Shown here: piece by piece, positions 27,087-36,758 of the stretch
Layout: each line of letters starts with the position of its first letter
Position numbering within the stretch: the stretch's first letter is position 1
Assembly: GCA_039105265.1 (NCBI GenBank)
Contig: JAPFFF010000006.1
Location: forward strand, 6,530,768 to 6,594,767
Length of the DNA: 64,000 nt
DNA from: Tritrichomonas musculus
Lineage: Eukaryota; Parabasalia; Tritrichomonadida; Tritrichomonadidae
Reading direction: 5' to 3'
Position numbers and translations under genes: made by a program
Notes under the pieces: generated by a model
What the model saw: the letters and a program-made list of their open reading frames with translations, nothing else
What the model was told of the DNA's origin: nothing
Database searches by the model: none

Positions 27087-28952
27087 ATGAATACAAGTAA
27101 CTTACTTTACAATAATTCGGATAAAATAATAAATCATATCATATCGGAAACAAGCTTGCCGATAGACGATTTGTTGAGAGGCAATGATGGGGATGTCCTG
27201 ATTACCAGCAATAAAATCCGGATATTTTGTAGATGCCTTTCTGACCCTCAACAAAAAGTAAATTATAAAGCTGAGAGGATAATGGACTGGCTAGGAAATC
27301 AGAAAATAGACTCTTTGGACGACTTTTTGGACTATACAGACGATGATTCTTATTGCTTCAATAATGGGAGAAAATTTACTTATAACCATATTTTTACTCG
27401 AACAGACATTCAACACGTAAATAATTTCTTGAGAATCAACCAAGACAGAATCGATAGATTGCTTTTTGCAAGGATAGAACAACTAAAAGAAGGCATCAAA
27501 AGAGTCAATGAATCCAGATATAAAGATGCTTGCGAAAGAGCCAAAGAAGAATTGTTCAGACAAAAATTGACCAACAAAAACAGGCCACAATTTGGTGCTG
27601 TCAGAGATTTTATTCAGCAAAATGGCTGCACAGCAGACTCTCGCTTTGCGAGTGGAGGGAATAAACACATATATCTCTTTGAAGATACGTCCAGAGTTTA
27701 TACAAGAATTGTGATTCAAGATGATGATATACAACAAATTTATGACGAATTTATTGAGGAATGGGAAAAGAGACAAAGACCTAAAAGACCTATTTTTAGA
27801 GATATTTTCACAGATAAATTGAACGAATTTGTTGTTTATAATCATGAAAGACTGCTAGATAAAGAGGAATTCAATAGAGTCAGTAGGAATTGGGGAGAGA
27901 GTAGTTTGTCCGAAGAGGAGAGATACAATAGATACGTCAATAAATTTTATTTCCAACCAACGACATATTCAACCTATGAAATTCCTCAGGAGCAAAATAT
28001 TATTGGGTTCAAAACAGAGAGTAAAATAAGAGCTTTGAAGAGTTTGTTTCCCGAGAAGCAGGTCAAAATAGCTGAGAATACATCATACTTTCCGCTGAAA
28101 AAGAACGCGAAGATGTATCAGCTCCATAAAGTTTCATCAAGAAATTCTTATATTATCGATTTGATGTTTGTTGATAAATTATGTTATTTGGTCATGATAA
28201 ATGTCAATACAAGGTATTTGTATGTTGAGTTGGTCAACCAGATATTGTTTGGAGAAGAGAAAGAAGAAAAGCATCAGAAATTCGCGAAATATAATAAATC
28301 AGCAGAGACATACCTGAAAACCCTCGATAAATTGCTGCAATCAGGTGTTGTAATAAAGAGCTTGACGTTTGATGGAGAAGGTTCTTTTAACTCAAGAAAG
28401 GCACAAGAATACTATAGAGCTCATAGAATAGAATGGCAAACTGCACCAAGAATGAGAATGGGAAACTATCCAGACTTCATGAAAAAGGAGCAAAAACAGG
28501 TAAAAACAGACCCGATGCACAGTTCTTTGGGACTGATAGATAGAGTCATCAGAACACTGAGAGATATGGCATACAATATGGGAATCGGGATAATTACTCC
28601 ATCAATAATGGAAGAATTAGTGAGGCAATATAATAACGCACCTCATAAAACACTCTCAAAATATGCCAGGAAAAGTGTGTCTCCGAGGATGGTTCATGAA
28701 GATAAAGAACTGGAATCGTTGATTGTGATGAATATTTGTAAAGAGAATTATGACATAATGACGAGTAAAGGATTCTATTTGCCAAAAGGGATGTCGGTAA
28801 AATTGTATAACGAAAAGGATGGAATGATGAAGAGAAGGTCAAATGTACAGCCAGGAAAGTATAGAGTTGTTGGGTTCAAGAATGGTTTGTATGAAATAGA
28901 GGGACAAAAAAATACGAGACAAATGATGCCTAGGTGGAAAATTGACTGGTAA
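27087..28952 (+). CDS. Polinton integrase (retroviral-type, RVE core)
   Basis: The protein has 621 residues. The catalytic core spans about residues 345-520: YIIDLMFVDKLCYLVMINVN, then SLTFDGEGSFNSRKAQEYY, then HSSLGLIDRVIRTLRDMAYN and the YNNAPHKTLSKYARKSVSP end that is characteristic of Polinton integrases. The C-terminal 50 residues (YRVVGFKNGLYEIEG, MMPRWKIDW) look like the chromodomain/SH3-like tail used in target choice. The N-terminal 340 residues are helical and charged and not assigned. The family joins element ends to host DNA. The 3' end overlaps the convergent polymerase gene by 23 bp. Confidence 0.9.
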   Translation: MNTSNLLYNNSDKIINHIISETSLPIDDLLRGNDGDVLITSNKIRIFCRCLSDPQQKVNYKAERIMDWLGNQKIDSLDDFLDYTDDDSYCFNNGRKFTYNHIFTRTDIQHVNNFLRINQDRIDRLLFARIEQLKEGIKRVNESRYKDACERAKEELFRQKLTNKNRPQFGAVRDFIQQNGCTADSRFASGGNKHIYLFEDTSRVYTRIVIQDDDIQQIYDEFIEEWEKRQRPKRPIFRDIFTDKLNEFVVYNHERLLDKEEFNRVSRNWGESSLSEEERYNRYVNKFYFQPTTYSTYEIPQEQNIIGFKTESKIRALKSLFPEKQVKIAENTSYFPLKKNAKMYQLHKVSSRNSYIIDLMFVDKLCYLVMINVNTRYLYVELVNQILFGEEKEEKHQKFAKYNKSAETYLKTLDKLLQSGVVIKSLTFDGEGSFNSRKAQEYYRAHRIEWQTAPRMRMGNYPDFMKKEQKQVKTDPMHSSLGLIDRVIRTLRDMAYNMGIGIITPSIMEELVRQYNNAPHKTLSKYARKSVSPRMVHEDKELESLIVMNICKENYDIMTSKGFYLPKGMSVKLYNEKDGMMKRRSNVQPGKYRVVGFKNGLYEIEGQKNTRQMMPRWKIDW

Positions 28953-31900
28953 AATATTGGGTAATATCTCCTTCTTCATAGTCTGTTTTGATACATCTCT
29001 CGAATTTTTTTCTTGTCGATACGGTCATATTTTTATTCATTTCGAAGCAAGGTTGTCCTTTTGTTAAGTCGAATGTAATGGAATTTCCGTTGAAGAGTGT
29101 TTCATAAAGCTTCATAACATCTCCTTGAAAATCCTCGTTGAATTTATATTTGATGGAATTCTGAGTTAGTCCCTTGCCTCGTATCATATAGTCAATATCT
29201 CCAGTAGAATCTTGCAGTTTATCTACATACATTTTCTTCATCAAGAAGAATGATTCGATAGATTCAGGCATCTCATTGTGACCGTTTATTTCTGGGAAAT
29301 CTGAATGGAATTGTCCTAAATTTTTCCCGATAAGTTCGCGGTTATATTTCTCGCGGAAGGCCTTTTCGAGTTTCGGTAAATCGGCAGATTCTATATGCAT
29401 ACTATCAGTATCTTGGTAATAAATATGGCAGCCTATGTCGAAAGCAAGACACATAACTTCGTTCATTATTCTCTTGGACATTGACAAAACTTGGATGCCT
29501 AAAAGAGAGAAATTGAAGTGATTATCTATTTGTTTGAGGGTCTTTATGGCATGGATGTCAGAGTTGTTTAACTGAATATCTTCGACAATTTTGTTGTAGT
29601 TTTTTGCCCAATATTTGTCGAGTTCATCTCCTTCATGAAGATATTTATAGTCTTTATCTACTGGCCTCTCTATTGTTTTGCCGTAGCAGGAATTCATGAT
29701 GAGTTTGTAGAGATTTTGCAAAGGATTATTCTGTTTCTTATATTCGAGTCGTTTATTGAATATCTTTTTGATACATTCTTGAATACGATAATCTTTCTTT
29801 CCATCCCAGTAATAACCTCTCAGAATATTGAATTCTATTTGCTGAAACTCAATAAAGTCCTCCAAAGTAATATTATCAACAACCATTTTAATGGTTTGAT
29901 TTTCGGACAAATAGTCGTTATTCCTGTTTAGGCCGTCAATTTTTTGAACGATTAACGGAAATGCATAATGCTTTTTTATTTTTGTTATTTCGATTTCGAC
30001 GATGTATGCTGATTGTTGGGAGAGGAAATTATAGTTGAGTTGGTCATTCTGTATTACCTTTGGACGTCCTTCAACTGTGTATAATCTACTCATTGCGGAA
30101 GGATATAATGATACTGCATCAAAATCGCAGAGATTCTTCTTGACATGCCATTTCTTGTTATATGCCGTCATACATCTACCTCCATATATCGCCTTTGAGC
30201 AAAAATATCTCACATGACCACCTAATTTATAGAGATTTTGGTTGGGATAATAGACTCTTTGATTGAAGACTTCGTTTGCGAGAGACGATATGCTGATGAA
30301 ATTAAATGGGTCGACTTTGAAGTCTTTGATGAATCCTTCACGCAGTTTATTGAATCCGATTCTGAGGATATTAACATCTTGCTGGCAGTAAAATTCTGCA
30401 TATTTCCACATGTCAAAATGATTTTCGTCTATTCGGCAGTCAGATATTTTATCGATATTGGCGTTGAATAAATTGTAGTCTTCATCGGTCCATATTTTGT
30501 CCTCATTTTCTCCTGCTTCGTTGATTGTGCCACAGTTAGTTTGTAGGCGATCAAGAGTATAATATTTGTATGGAAATATCTCTTTTTGTATGTCAGGAAT
30601 GTCAAACATAGAGGGTAATTGAGATAATTTGCAGGAAAGAATTGGTAAAGAGTCTTTGAGATGGATGGTTTTGTTGTTATATTTTATATCCGCCTTCATT
30701 GTTTTTGTGCCTTTGATGATGGATTTGGCGAGTCCGAAAGAGGCCATCATTCTGATATCATACGCTAAATTGTGGAAATAAACGACGGCGTCATCGGGTA
30801 AATAATCTAGTAATTGTTTATTACAGTCTTCTCCTCGGAAAGTTTTATTGATTCGGCCTGTTCTATTCTGTAAGACACAGAGGAAAGGTTTGTGAATTTC
30901 TGTTGATGTATCTGCTTCAAAATCTGCATACCAATATGTTTTGTTGTCAGTTTGGAGTGGTTTCTTTTTATCCTCTTTGATTAGTTTCGTGCATTGTTCT
31001 TCGTTATATTCGAGGTTGATAAGGTCAATATCGTCGATTACTTCTTTGTAGAAAACTGTGTTGAGGACCTTATATTGACCGAATGTGATTGGGACGAAGA
31101 AGTTGTTTTTCATGAGAGTTCGGACCAAATTTGATGATGTCATGAAATATCTTGCATTAATCCAGTGGTCTTGTTTGTATTCTTTATTGTATTTGTCTTC
31201 TGAACAGTCAAGGAGGTGGTTGATATAATACGTACTGAAAGGAGTAATTTCCTCAAGAAAATAGTGCTTATTGAAGACATTCATTGTATGAGTTCTTGTT
31301 GGGTCAGCATTTTCTATACCTAAATAACTCTTTTTTGAACCATCTTTTTGGGACCTAACTGTTTGTTTTTTGCATTTTGAATCTTCATCAATGAAAGATA
31401 ATTTGACATGAATTTTGAACTCTGTACATAAATTATTCAATGCTTTTTGGGAGAGATATCTTGAATTAATCCTTAGGCGCATTTTGTTTAGTGTGTCATC
31501 ATCGTAGCATCCTGTTTGTTGAAGTGCGTAAATGAAGCAGCAATCGTCCAATTCCTTTCTTTGTTTGCCTTTTTTGTCCACGAGAGAAGTGAAAATCTGT
31601 AATTTCTTGAGATATTTTGAGACATTTGATGGGCAGTTTTCACGTACTAAATATTGAAAGAAACTTCCTCCAACGTCATTTTTTGCCTTAATATTCTGAA
31701 ATTCACTAAAGCGAACTGCTTCAAAGAGGCTCCATTCGGGTATTTTTTCGGCTCCATTCTCATAAAAATATTCTGGTACAACATTCTCTATATCGAATAT
31801 GAAGTGTTTTTCTGTCAGATTATCCATTAATTTGTTGTATATTTCAGGAGTTAATTGATAAGAATGCCATTGACTTTTGATTTTGAAAGCGAGTTTGTAT

Positions 31901-32343
31901 TTGGCGATAATGGGTAAAGAATCTATATATTCTTCAAAGAATTCCTTCAATTTGGGAAGCAATAAGAGTCTGCCGTCCTTATCTAATCTCTCAAAGTCGA
32001 TTTGCCATTTTTTAGGAGAGTATTCTAATTTTTCCATTATTTGATTCACGATTTCTTGTTGTGAGTTGTTCTCCGTCTTGAGAGGTTTTTCTTCTTGTTT
32101 GGGTTCTTCTTCTTGTTTGGGTTGTTGCTCAGGGGTATTGTTCTTGCCTTTAAAATACCAGTACATAGCCTCATAGTTGTCTAAATCTCCATCATACCCT
32201 TCTTGTCTGGCACATTCTCGGATGTCATAATAGAATTCTTCTTGTGAGTTCCAATAATATGAAAAGTCGTGTTGTAGTTTCTCGTTTATTATCAATTCAA
32301 ATAGTTCTTGTAATTTTTCGGGAGTAGCTTCGGAGAGTCTCAT
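28930..32343 (-). CDS. Polinton DNA polymerase B
   Basis: The protein has 1137 residues from the ATG at 32343; the frame stays open 24 codons further upstream but those codons are Phe/Ile-rich AT sequence, and an Inr-like TCTTCATT lies just before the chosen ATG. In order: an N-terminal Glu/Gln-rich low-complexity tract (about residues 70-95), Exo I (YADFEADTST, about 477), Exo II (YFHNLAYDIR, about 525), motif A (DFDAVSLYPSAM, about 740), motif B (NSCYGKT, about 884) and motif C (YYQDTDSMH, about 978). Protein-primed replication is the known role of the family. Confidence 0.92.
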   Translation of the reverse strand: MRLSEATPEKLQELFELIINEKLQHDFSYYWNSQEEFYYDIRECARQEGYDGDLDNYEAMYWYFKGKNNTPEQQPKQEEEPKQEEKPLKTENNSQQEIVNQIMEKLEYSPKKWQIDFERLDKDGRLLLLPKLKEFFEEYIDSLPIIAKYKLAFKIKSQWHSYQLTPEIYNKLMDNLTEKHFIFDIENVVPEYFYENGAEKIPEWSLFEAVRFSEFQNIKAKNDVGGSFFQYLVRENCPSNVSKYLKKLQIFTSLVDKKGKQRKELDDCCFIYALQQTGCYDDDTLNKMRLRINSRYLSQKALNNLCTEFKIHVKLSFIDEDSKCKKQTVRSQKDGSKKSYLGIENADPTRTHTMNVFNKHYFLEEITPFSTYYINHLLDCSEDKYNKEYKQDHWINARYFMTSSNLVRTLMKNNFFVPITFGQYKVLNTVFYKEVIDDIDLINLEYNEEQCTKLIKEDKKKPLQTDNKTYWYADFEADTSTEIHKPFLCVLQNRTGRINKTFRGEDCNKQLLDYLPDDAVVYFHNLAYDIRMMASFGLAKSIIKGTKTMKADIKYNNKTIHLKDSLPILSCKLSQLPSMFDIPDIQKEIFPYKYYTLDRLQTNCGTINEAGENEDKIWTDEDYNLFNANIDKISDCRIDENHFDMWKYAEFYCQQDVNILRIGFNKLREGFIKDFKVDPFNFISISSLANEVFNQRVYYPNQNLYKLGGHVRYFCSKAIYGGRCMTAYNKKWHVKKNLCDFDAVSLYPSAMSRLYTVEGRPKVIQNDQLNYNFLSQQSAYIVEIEITKIKKHYAFPLIVQKIDGLNRNNDYLSENQTIKMVVDNITLEDFIEFQQIEFNILRGYYWDGKKDYRIQECIKKIFNKRLEYKKQNNPLQNLYKLIMNSCYGKTIERPVDKDYKYLHEGDELDKYWAKNYNKIVEDIQLNNSDIHAIKTLKQIDNHFNFSLLGIQVLSMSKRIMNEVMCLAFDIGCHIYYQDTDSMHIESADLPKLEKAFREKYNRELIGKNLGQFHSDFPEINGHNEMPESIESFFLMKKMYVDKLQDSTGDIDYMIRGKGLTQNSIKYKFNEDFQGDVMKLYETLFNGNSITFDLTKGQPCFEMNKNMTVSTRKKFERCIKTDYEEGDITQYFTSQFST

Positions 32344-32866
32344 TTTTGCAATGAAGATAAAAAATAAAAAATATAAAAAATTTATACCTCTTATCGTGGA
32401 TGAGAAAATTTCCAAAAAATATTTTTTTCAAAAAAGTTGAAACAACTCGTTAGTCCTAAATCAATGACTTTATTAGCGAGTATGACAAACATCTTTTTGA
32501 ACCCAAATTGTTGAGTGAAAATAGGGGGGTCAAGTATGGGGATACTTAAGAAATTGTTGGACAACTTTTTGAGTCAAAAAAGGGCTAAAATGAGGTGTTT
32601 GAGACCAAAAAAGTGCCTAAAATAAGGTGTTTTCAAAGGGTTTGTCAGGAGTTTGGGACGAAGTCCTAAAATCATGACAAACATATACTACTTACTTCTC
32701 GTTAGACATAGCAACCTCTCAATCTCATTCAATTTTCCAAACTTATTGAATGCAAACGATAATGATATTTTTATAGAAATTTTTAGATTCTGATGTTTAT
32801 TTTTTATACAATCAATTTATTGAATAAGTATATCTTTGAAAATAGTATATTAATATTTTTATTTCA
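32344..32866. other. Right flank of element B with imperfect internal repeats
   Basis: No gene is seen. From about 32.43 to 32.69 kb the DNA is G-richer on this strand and carries imperfect direct repeats: AAAAAAGGGCTAAAATGAGG and AAAAAAGTGCCTAAAATAAGG, and two GTCCTAAA(A)TCA words near 32453 and 32664. This may be the terminal-repeat region of element B, but the matching inverted copy at its left side was not found. The 8 bp 32859-32866 are the target duplication of the next element. Confidence 0.45.
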
Positions 32867-33908
32867 CAGGGATGGTTACCGTTACTAATCGGTAAACATT
32901 TAAACGTTCTCTACCGTACAGGTATTACCTTTAAAACTGCCAGTATATGGTAATACCAGTACACTTACCGATTTACCGGGAGAAATGTTACCGGGAATGA
33001 AGTGAAGCTTTCATTAAAACATCTGTACTTATTTTTTGATGATATTATAACATACTTTTCCAAAAATCATTCTAAATTAAATATGTTTGATGCTTGTTAT
33101 AATGTCAAATTAGAATACCAGTTTCATTATATAATTTTTAATTTATTTCATTATATAAATTCTATTTTATATTTAATTATCTTAAGCCTAGACTTGTTAT
33201 ACTCCGATTCTCGAGATCGATAATTGATTGACTTTTTGATATCGATACATAAATATGCACAGATTCTCGAGATCGATTTCAGAGATCGAGAATTTTGTTT
33301 CTCAGCTTTTGATATCAGAATTTTCAATTAAACTTTTTGATAAATATATGATCGTATTTTAATCTCAAATATTTCATAAAAAAGAATGTATTTTTTGATT
33401 TTAATCTTAGAATAAACATCAATGCATTATATTATTTATTTTTAAATATTATAAAATCACAAATACCAATTATAAAAGAAGATAAATCTGTTTGAGATCT
33501 CGGTAATTGATATCAAGTTTACAATTATTTTTATATCACATTTCATATCTGATATCTTGATAATCGATAATCTCGATATCAGATTTGTAAACTGATAATC
33601 GAGTATCAGATGTAAAAAAGTGACGTTTTTGATATCGATTCTCAAAATAACAAGTCTAGTCATAGCTTAAAATTTTAACTAAAAATTATAATTATTGTAT
33701 CAATATAGAATTACCGGTAATTACCAGTAATCATAAAAAAATACATTTTACTACTTTTATGAAAAAAATCGGTACGAAATTTTTACCGGCGGTTATTTTA
33801 AACGTATTTACCGGTATATACTTAATACTCCAAAAAAAATACCAGTATTTACTGCTTACCAGTAACATTCCGGTAAACGGTAAAAACTGATATCGGTAGC
33901 CATCCCTG
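32867..33908. mobile_element. Non-autonomous hAT-type element with 8-bp target duplication
   Basis: The ends are inverted: CAGGGATGGTTACCG on the left and, read inward from the right, CAGGGATGGCTACCG. The element is flanked by a perfect 8-bp direct repeat TTATTTCA at 32859-32866 and 33909-33916. CAGGG-type ends with 8-bp duplications are the hAT hallmark. Both subterminal regions are packed with short ACCGGTAA/TTACCAGT words, as expected for transposase-binding motifs. There is no transposase coding, so it would need enzyme in trans. The insertion lies just beyond element B. Confidence 0.88.
33188..33659. repeat. Nested inverted-repeat element inside the hAT-type element
   Basis: A 13-bp perfect inverted repeat, CTAGACTTGTTAT and ATAACAAGTCTAG, bounds about 470 bp whose inner flanks continue to match imperfectly (GATTCTCGAGATCGATA against GATATCGATTCTCAAAA on the far side). 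The interior is full of GATATC/ATCGAT/CTCGAGATCGA words in both orientations. TA at both outer edges would suit a Tc1/mariner-type MITE, but the family is not certain. Confidence 0.55.
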
Positions 33909-33916
33909 TTATTTCA

Positions 33917-34539
33917 TTTAAATGATTTAAGATTAATTGAATCTAATTTGATATTAAATGTTTTTTTTAAAAATAATTATCCAACGAATTTAATTGAAAA
34001 ATTGAAATGAATTGAGTCTTCAGAAAATCAAACACCACTTTTTCAGGGGAAATTTAAAAGAGCCATCAAATATTCTATATTATACTGACTGTTCAACTCA
34101 AATATATATTCGTCCAATTCAAATATTGAAGGCTATTTTAAAAAGTTGCTAGGTTTACTTCTCGTTTTATCATTAAATCACAAAAAGTTAGATAATTTAA
34201 CAAAAAGTTACCATTCATAAAAAAAAACATTGAAAAATTATTTTCATGATATTAGGGAAATGTTACGATTATTTTATTTTTTGTCTATATAGCCAATATT
34301 ATATACTGACATACAATATAAATCATTAGAAGTGGAGTAATAATCGAAACATTTTGTTCATGATTAATATCCATGATAATCAAAAGTACAAAAAAAAGAT
34401 AAATTTCTATTCCGTAAGTTATAATATTATTTTGAAATATCAAAATATCTCTCATTAATGTGATTTTTTTTATAACTGGTCCAAAAGAACAATTGCAATT
34501 GATGTTTTTTTATTATTTTTAACAGACAAAATAAACGGC
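33917..34539. other. AT-rich intergenic DNA, no gene seen
   Basis: This is about 620 bp without a credible ORF. Several AAAAAGTT words are present, a pentamer frequent in intergenic DNA throughout the host part of this window. Confidence 0.5.
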
Positions 34540-35383
34540 CTCCGTTTACATTTATCTTTTTATCTAAGCTTGTAAAATATACCCAAATGTAAAAAAAAGA
34601 CCTGGTCTTGGTGATTCTTTCTGGTCTTTTGGCGATTTTAATAAATCTTTTAAAAAGTTATTTCTTATGAATTATTAAATAAAATGATTAAATGATATTT
34701 GATTAAATAATAATTCAATTTACGAATCAACATTCAATAAATTCAATGAATTTATTTAATTACTCGGCTATATATATTCATAAAAATATAAATACTATTA
34801 ATATTTTAAATACATTTTATATCGGTATATATTTAAAATATGAATGAAAAAAAATTTATTTTCAATTGAAAAAATGCTTTTATTGATTTCATTATATATT
34901 TATATCTTTTTTTTTTATTTATTTTATAAATGATATTTTGAAAGCTTTACAAATCACCATCGCCAAAAAAACCGTTTTGGTGATCTCCAAAATATATGTA
35001 AACTATTCAAAATTGAATGCTGTCGCCAAAAACCCAAGACCTGGGCTTTTGGTGAAATCGGTTATTTGGCTTTTCATCGTCAATATAAATGAGCTTTTTA
35101 TTATTATTTTATATGATATATTATACAAATCATACAATTATTTTGTAATATTCAAAAAATAACATTTTTTTACTGAGAAAATCTTATCGATTATTAATAT
35201 GACTTTTGATAAAACTCATTTAATTCCTCTTTCAAATAATTCAATGGTTTATGACAATAATAAATACTAAAAAAATTTATTTGACAATAATATGGTTACA
35301 TTTGGTGATTTTTAAAACCCAAAAAACGTTTATTTCACCAAATTTACAAGCTTATTTTATCACTGAGGTAAATGTAAACGAAG
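34540..35383. mobile_element. MITE-like inverted-repeat element
   Basis: The ends pair imperfectly over about 40 bp: CTCCGTTTACATTTA on the left against CTTCGTTTACATTTA read inward from the right, each followed at a similar distance by AAGCTTGTAAA. Inner words (TTTGGCGATTTT and CACCATCGCCAAAA) also occur in both orientations. No clear target duplication was seen. A short ORF inside reads as low-complexity and is not considered a gene. Confidence 0.5.
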
Positions 35384-35444
35384 CATCGATTAATTTTGCT
35401 TTAAAATTTTGCCACTGAAGATTAAGCAAAATTAATCGATGCTT
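35381..35444. repeat. 21-bp perfect inverted repeat (hairpin)
   Basis: The left arm at 35381-35401 and right arm at 35424-35444 are exact reverse complements around a 22-base spacer; the arms contain GCATCGATTAATTTTGC. It abuts the right end of the MITE-like element and lies about 160 bp downstream of the ribosomal protein gene's stop codon. Confidence 0.75.
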
Positions 35445-35603
35445 TCAAAAATTAGTATACAACCACATAACATAAAATTATACTTTTTAAATTTTAAAAG
35501 CTCATTGCATTTGTTTCATCTTATATTATTTCAATAAAAATTTAAAGGATGATTAAAAAAAAAAAAAAGATATAAAATTACTCTAACAGGATCATCAGCA
35601 TAT

Positions 35604-36332
35604 TTAGTCATGCTTACCCTGAGCACGAAGCTTGGCGATTGTTTCTTCGCTAAGTTCACCTCCACCCCATTGATGCATTTCTTCTTTGTAATGCATCAAA
35701 AAGTTGGAGTTAACAGTATCAACAAGTTGTTGAAGCTGGCGGCGATCTTCTTGGCGAACAGCAGTAAGGGCAGCGCAAGTTGTTGTATTAAGGCCGACTA
35801 CATGTCCTAGTCTAGCCTTTGATTTAACAATACAGTATGGAATATCAAGCTTTCGGCAGAGAGCTGGTAACCATACAACAATTTCAATTGGGTCAACATC
35901 ATGAGCAATAATAACAAGTGTTGCTTTTTTAGATTCAATTGCGGTGGTAACATCTTTAATACCGTAAACAAGGCACTTTGAAGAAGCAACCTCAGCTGGA
36001 GCAAGTGATTGTTCTGATTTTTGGGCAGAGTTCTTTAAACGTTCTTGTTTTTCTTGTTTAGTTTCTGGGCGATAACGCTCAAGGAATTTAAAGATCTGGG
36101 CAGCAGATGCTTTGTCAAGTGTATGGTTGAAATGGTTTACGGGAGGTGGAACCTTTAAACGTTTCATAAGAATGCGTCGTTGGCGTTGAAGACGAACATA
36201 TTTTGGCCATTGGACACGAGGAGTTGCTTCAACTTGTTGCTGAGTTGTTTCATGAGCAAAAAGGAAATCTTGTCTCTTGATATCTTGATCAGTAATAACT
36301 TTCTCTGGTGCAGTTGAACGTCTGACAGGCAT
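35604..36332 (-). CDS. RPL7A: 60S ribosomal protein eL8 (L7a)
   Basis: The protein has 242 residues, near the usual 250-270 of this family. The N-terminal region has the eL8-type FPKRPRNF-like equivalent WPKYVRLQRQRRILMKRLKV followed by PPPVNHF and a LERYRPETKQEKQERL helix. The L7Ae RNA-binding domain (about 110-205) contains KCLVYGIKDVTTAIESKKAT, LVIIAHDVDPIEIVVWLPAL and IVKSKARLGHVVG. It binds 25S/28S rRNA in the large subunit. Base and codon use are much less AT-biased than the flanks, as expected for a highly expressed gene. It is the only intact host gene between 32.7 and 42.6 kb. Confidence 0.95.
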   Translation of the reverse strand: MPVRRSTAPEKVITDQDIKRQDFLFAHETTQQQVEATPRVQWPKYVRLQRQRRILMKRLKVPPPVNHFNHTLDKASAAQIFKFLERYRPETKQEKQERLKNSAQKSEQSLAPAEVASSKCLVYGIKDVTTAIESKKATLVIIAHDVDPIEIVVWLPALCRKLDIPYCIVKSKARLGHVVGLNTTTCAALTAVRQEDRRQLQQLVDTVNSNFLMHYKEEMHQWGGGELSEETIAKLRAQGKHD

Positions 36333-36333
36333 T

Positions 36334-36367
36334 ATAAAAAAAGGCTGACCAAACCGATTTAACCGTT
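36334..36367 (-). promoter_or_regulatory. Core promoter of the ribosomal protein gene (M5- and M3-like motifs)
   Basis: On the minus strand, CCTTTTTTTAT sits directly before the ATG (plus positions 36334-36344) and AACGGTT lies about 20 bp further up (36361-36367). CCTTT (M5) at the start site with an upstream AACGG (M3, Myb-type) motif is a known Inr-alternative promoter form in Trichomonas vaginalis. Confidence 0.55.
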
Positions 36368-36758
36368 TAGCGATTAATATTGAAAAGCACCATTGAAAAA
36401 TACAAAGTCAAATTATTGAAAGCATAAAAACTCATATAACAATTAAAATTGATTTTATATATGCATATATAAAATTTAACATACTGTATATTAGCTATCA
36501 CATCTAAAATATCTTTAAAATTTATTAATATTGATTAGATAAAAATGTTTTATTATATATTCAACTTTTTTCTTTCAATTTATTCTTTTCAAATTTTTAC
36601 TTTTTAATTTGAATATTTTTTGATGGGATATTAATATTTTTTATATATTCTTGCATATTTAATCATTAATATGAATTTAAAAAAATTATCCATATAATAT
36701 CCAATATAAATCTATATATAAGATTGAATGCATAAACTAATGGTTTTTATCATCCCAA
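36368..36758. other. AT-rich intergenic DNA, no gene seen
   Basis: This is a short AT-rich spacer upstream of the ribosomal protein gene. Its last 6 bp (TCCCAA, 36753-36758) are the left target duplication of the next element. Confidence 0.5.

Larger units (their letters stand above)
17684..32720. mobile_element. Polinton/Maverick element B, looks whole in its recognised modules
   Basis: This is a second Polinton of a different lineage. Parts from left to right are an unknown protein, packaging ATPase, coiled-coil protein, amphipathic small protein, major capsid, minor capsid, giant fibre-like protein, two small conserved proteins, integrase and DNA polymerase B. All these frames are open, so no break was noticed and the copy looks recent. 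A maturation protease was not recognised. Limits are approximate: the left one is a composition change, and the right one lies somewhere in the 32.35-32.72 kb non-coding flank. Third codon positions carry more G and C than in element A. Confidence 0.8.

Noticed and set aside
17684-32720. Terminal inverted repeats for element B
   Set aside because: The left GC-rich edge and the right flank near 32.4-32.7 kb were compared by eye in inverted orientation and no convincing match appeared, so none is reported.
34938-35162. 74-residue ORF inside the MITE-like element
   Set aside because: It follows repeat words of the element, has no protein-like signature and is within chance length.
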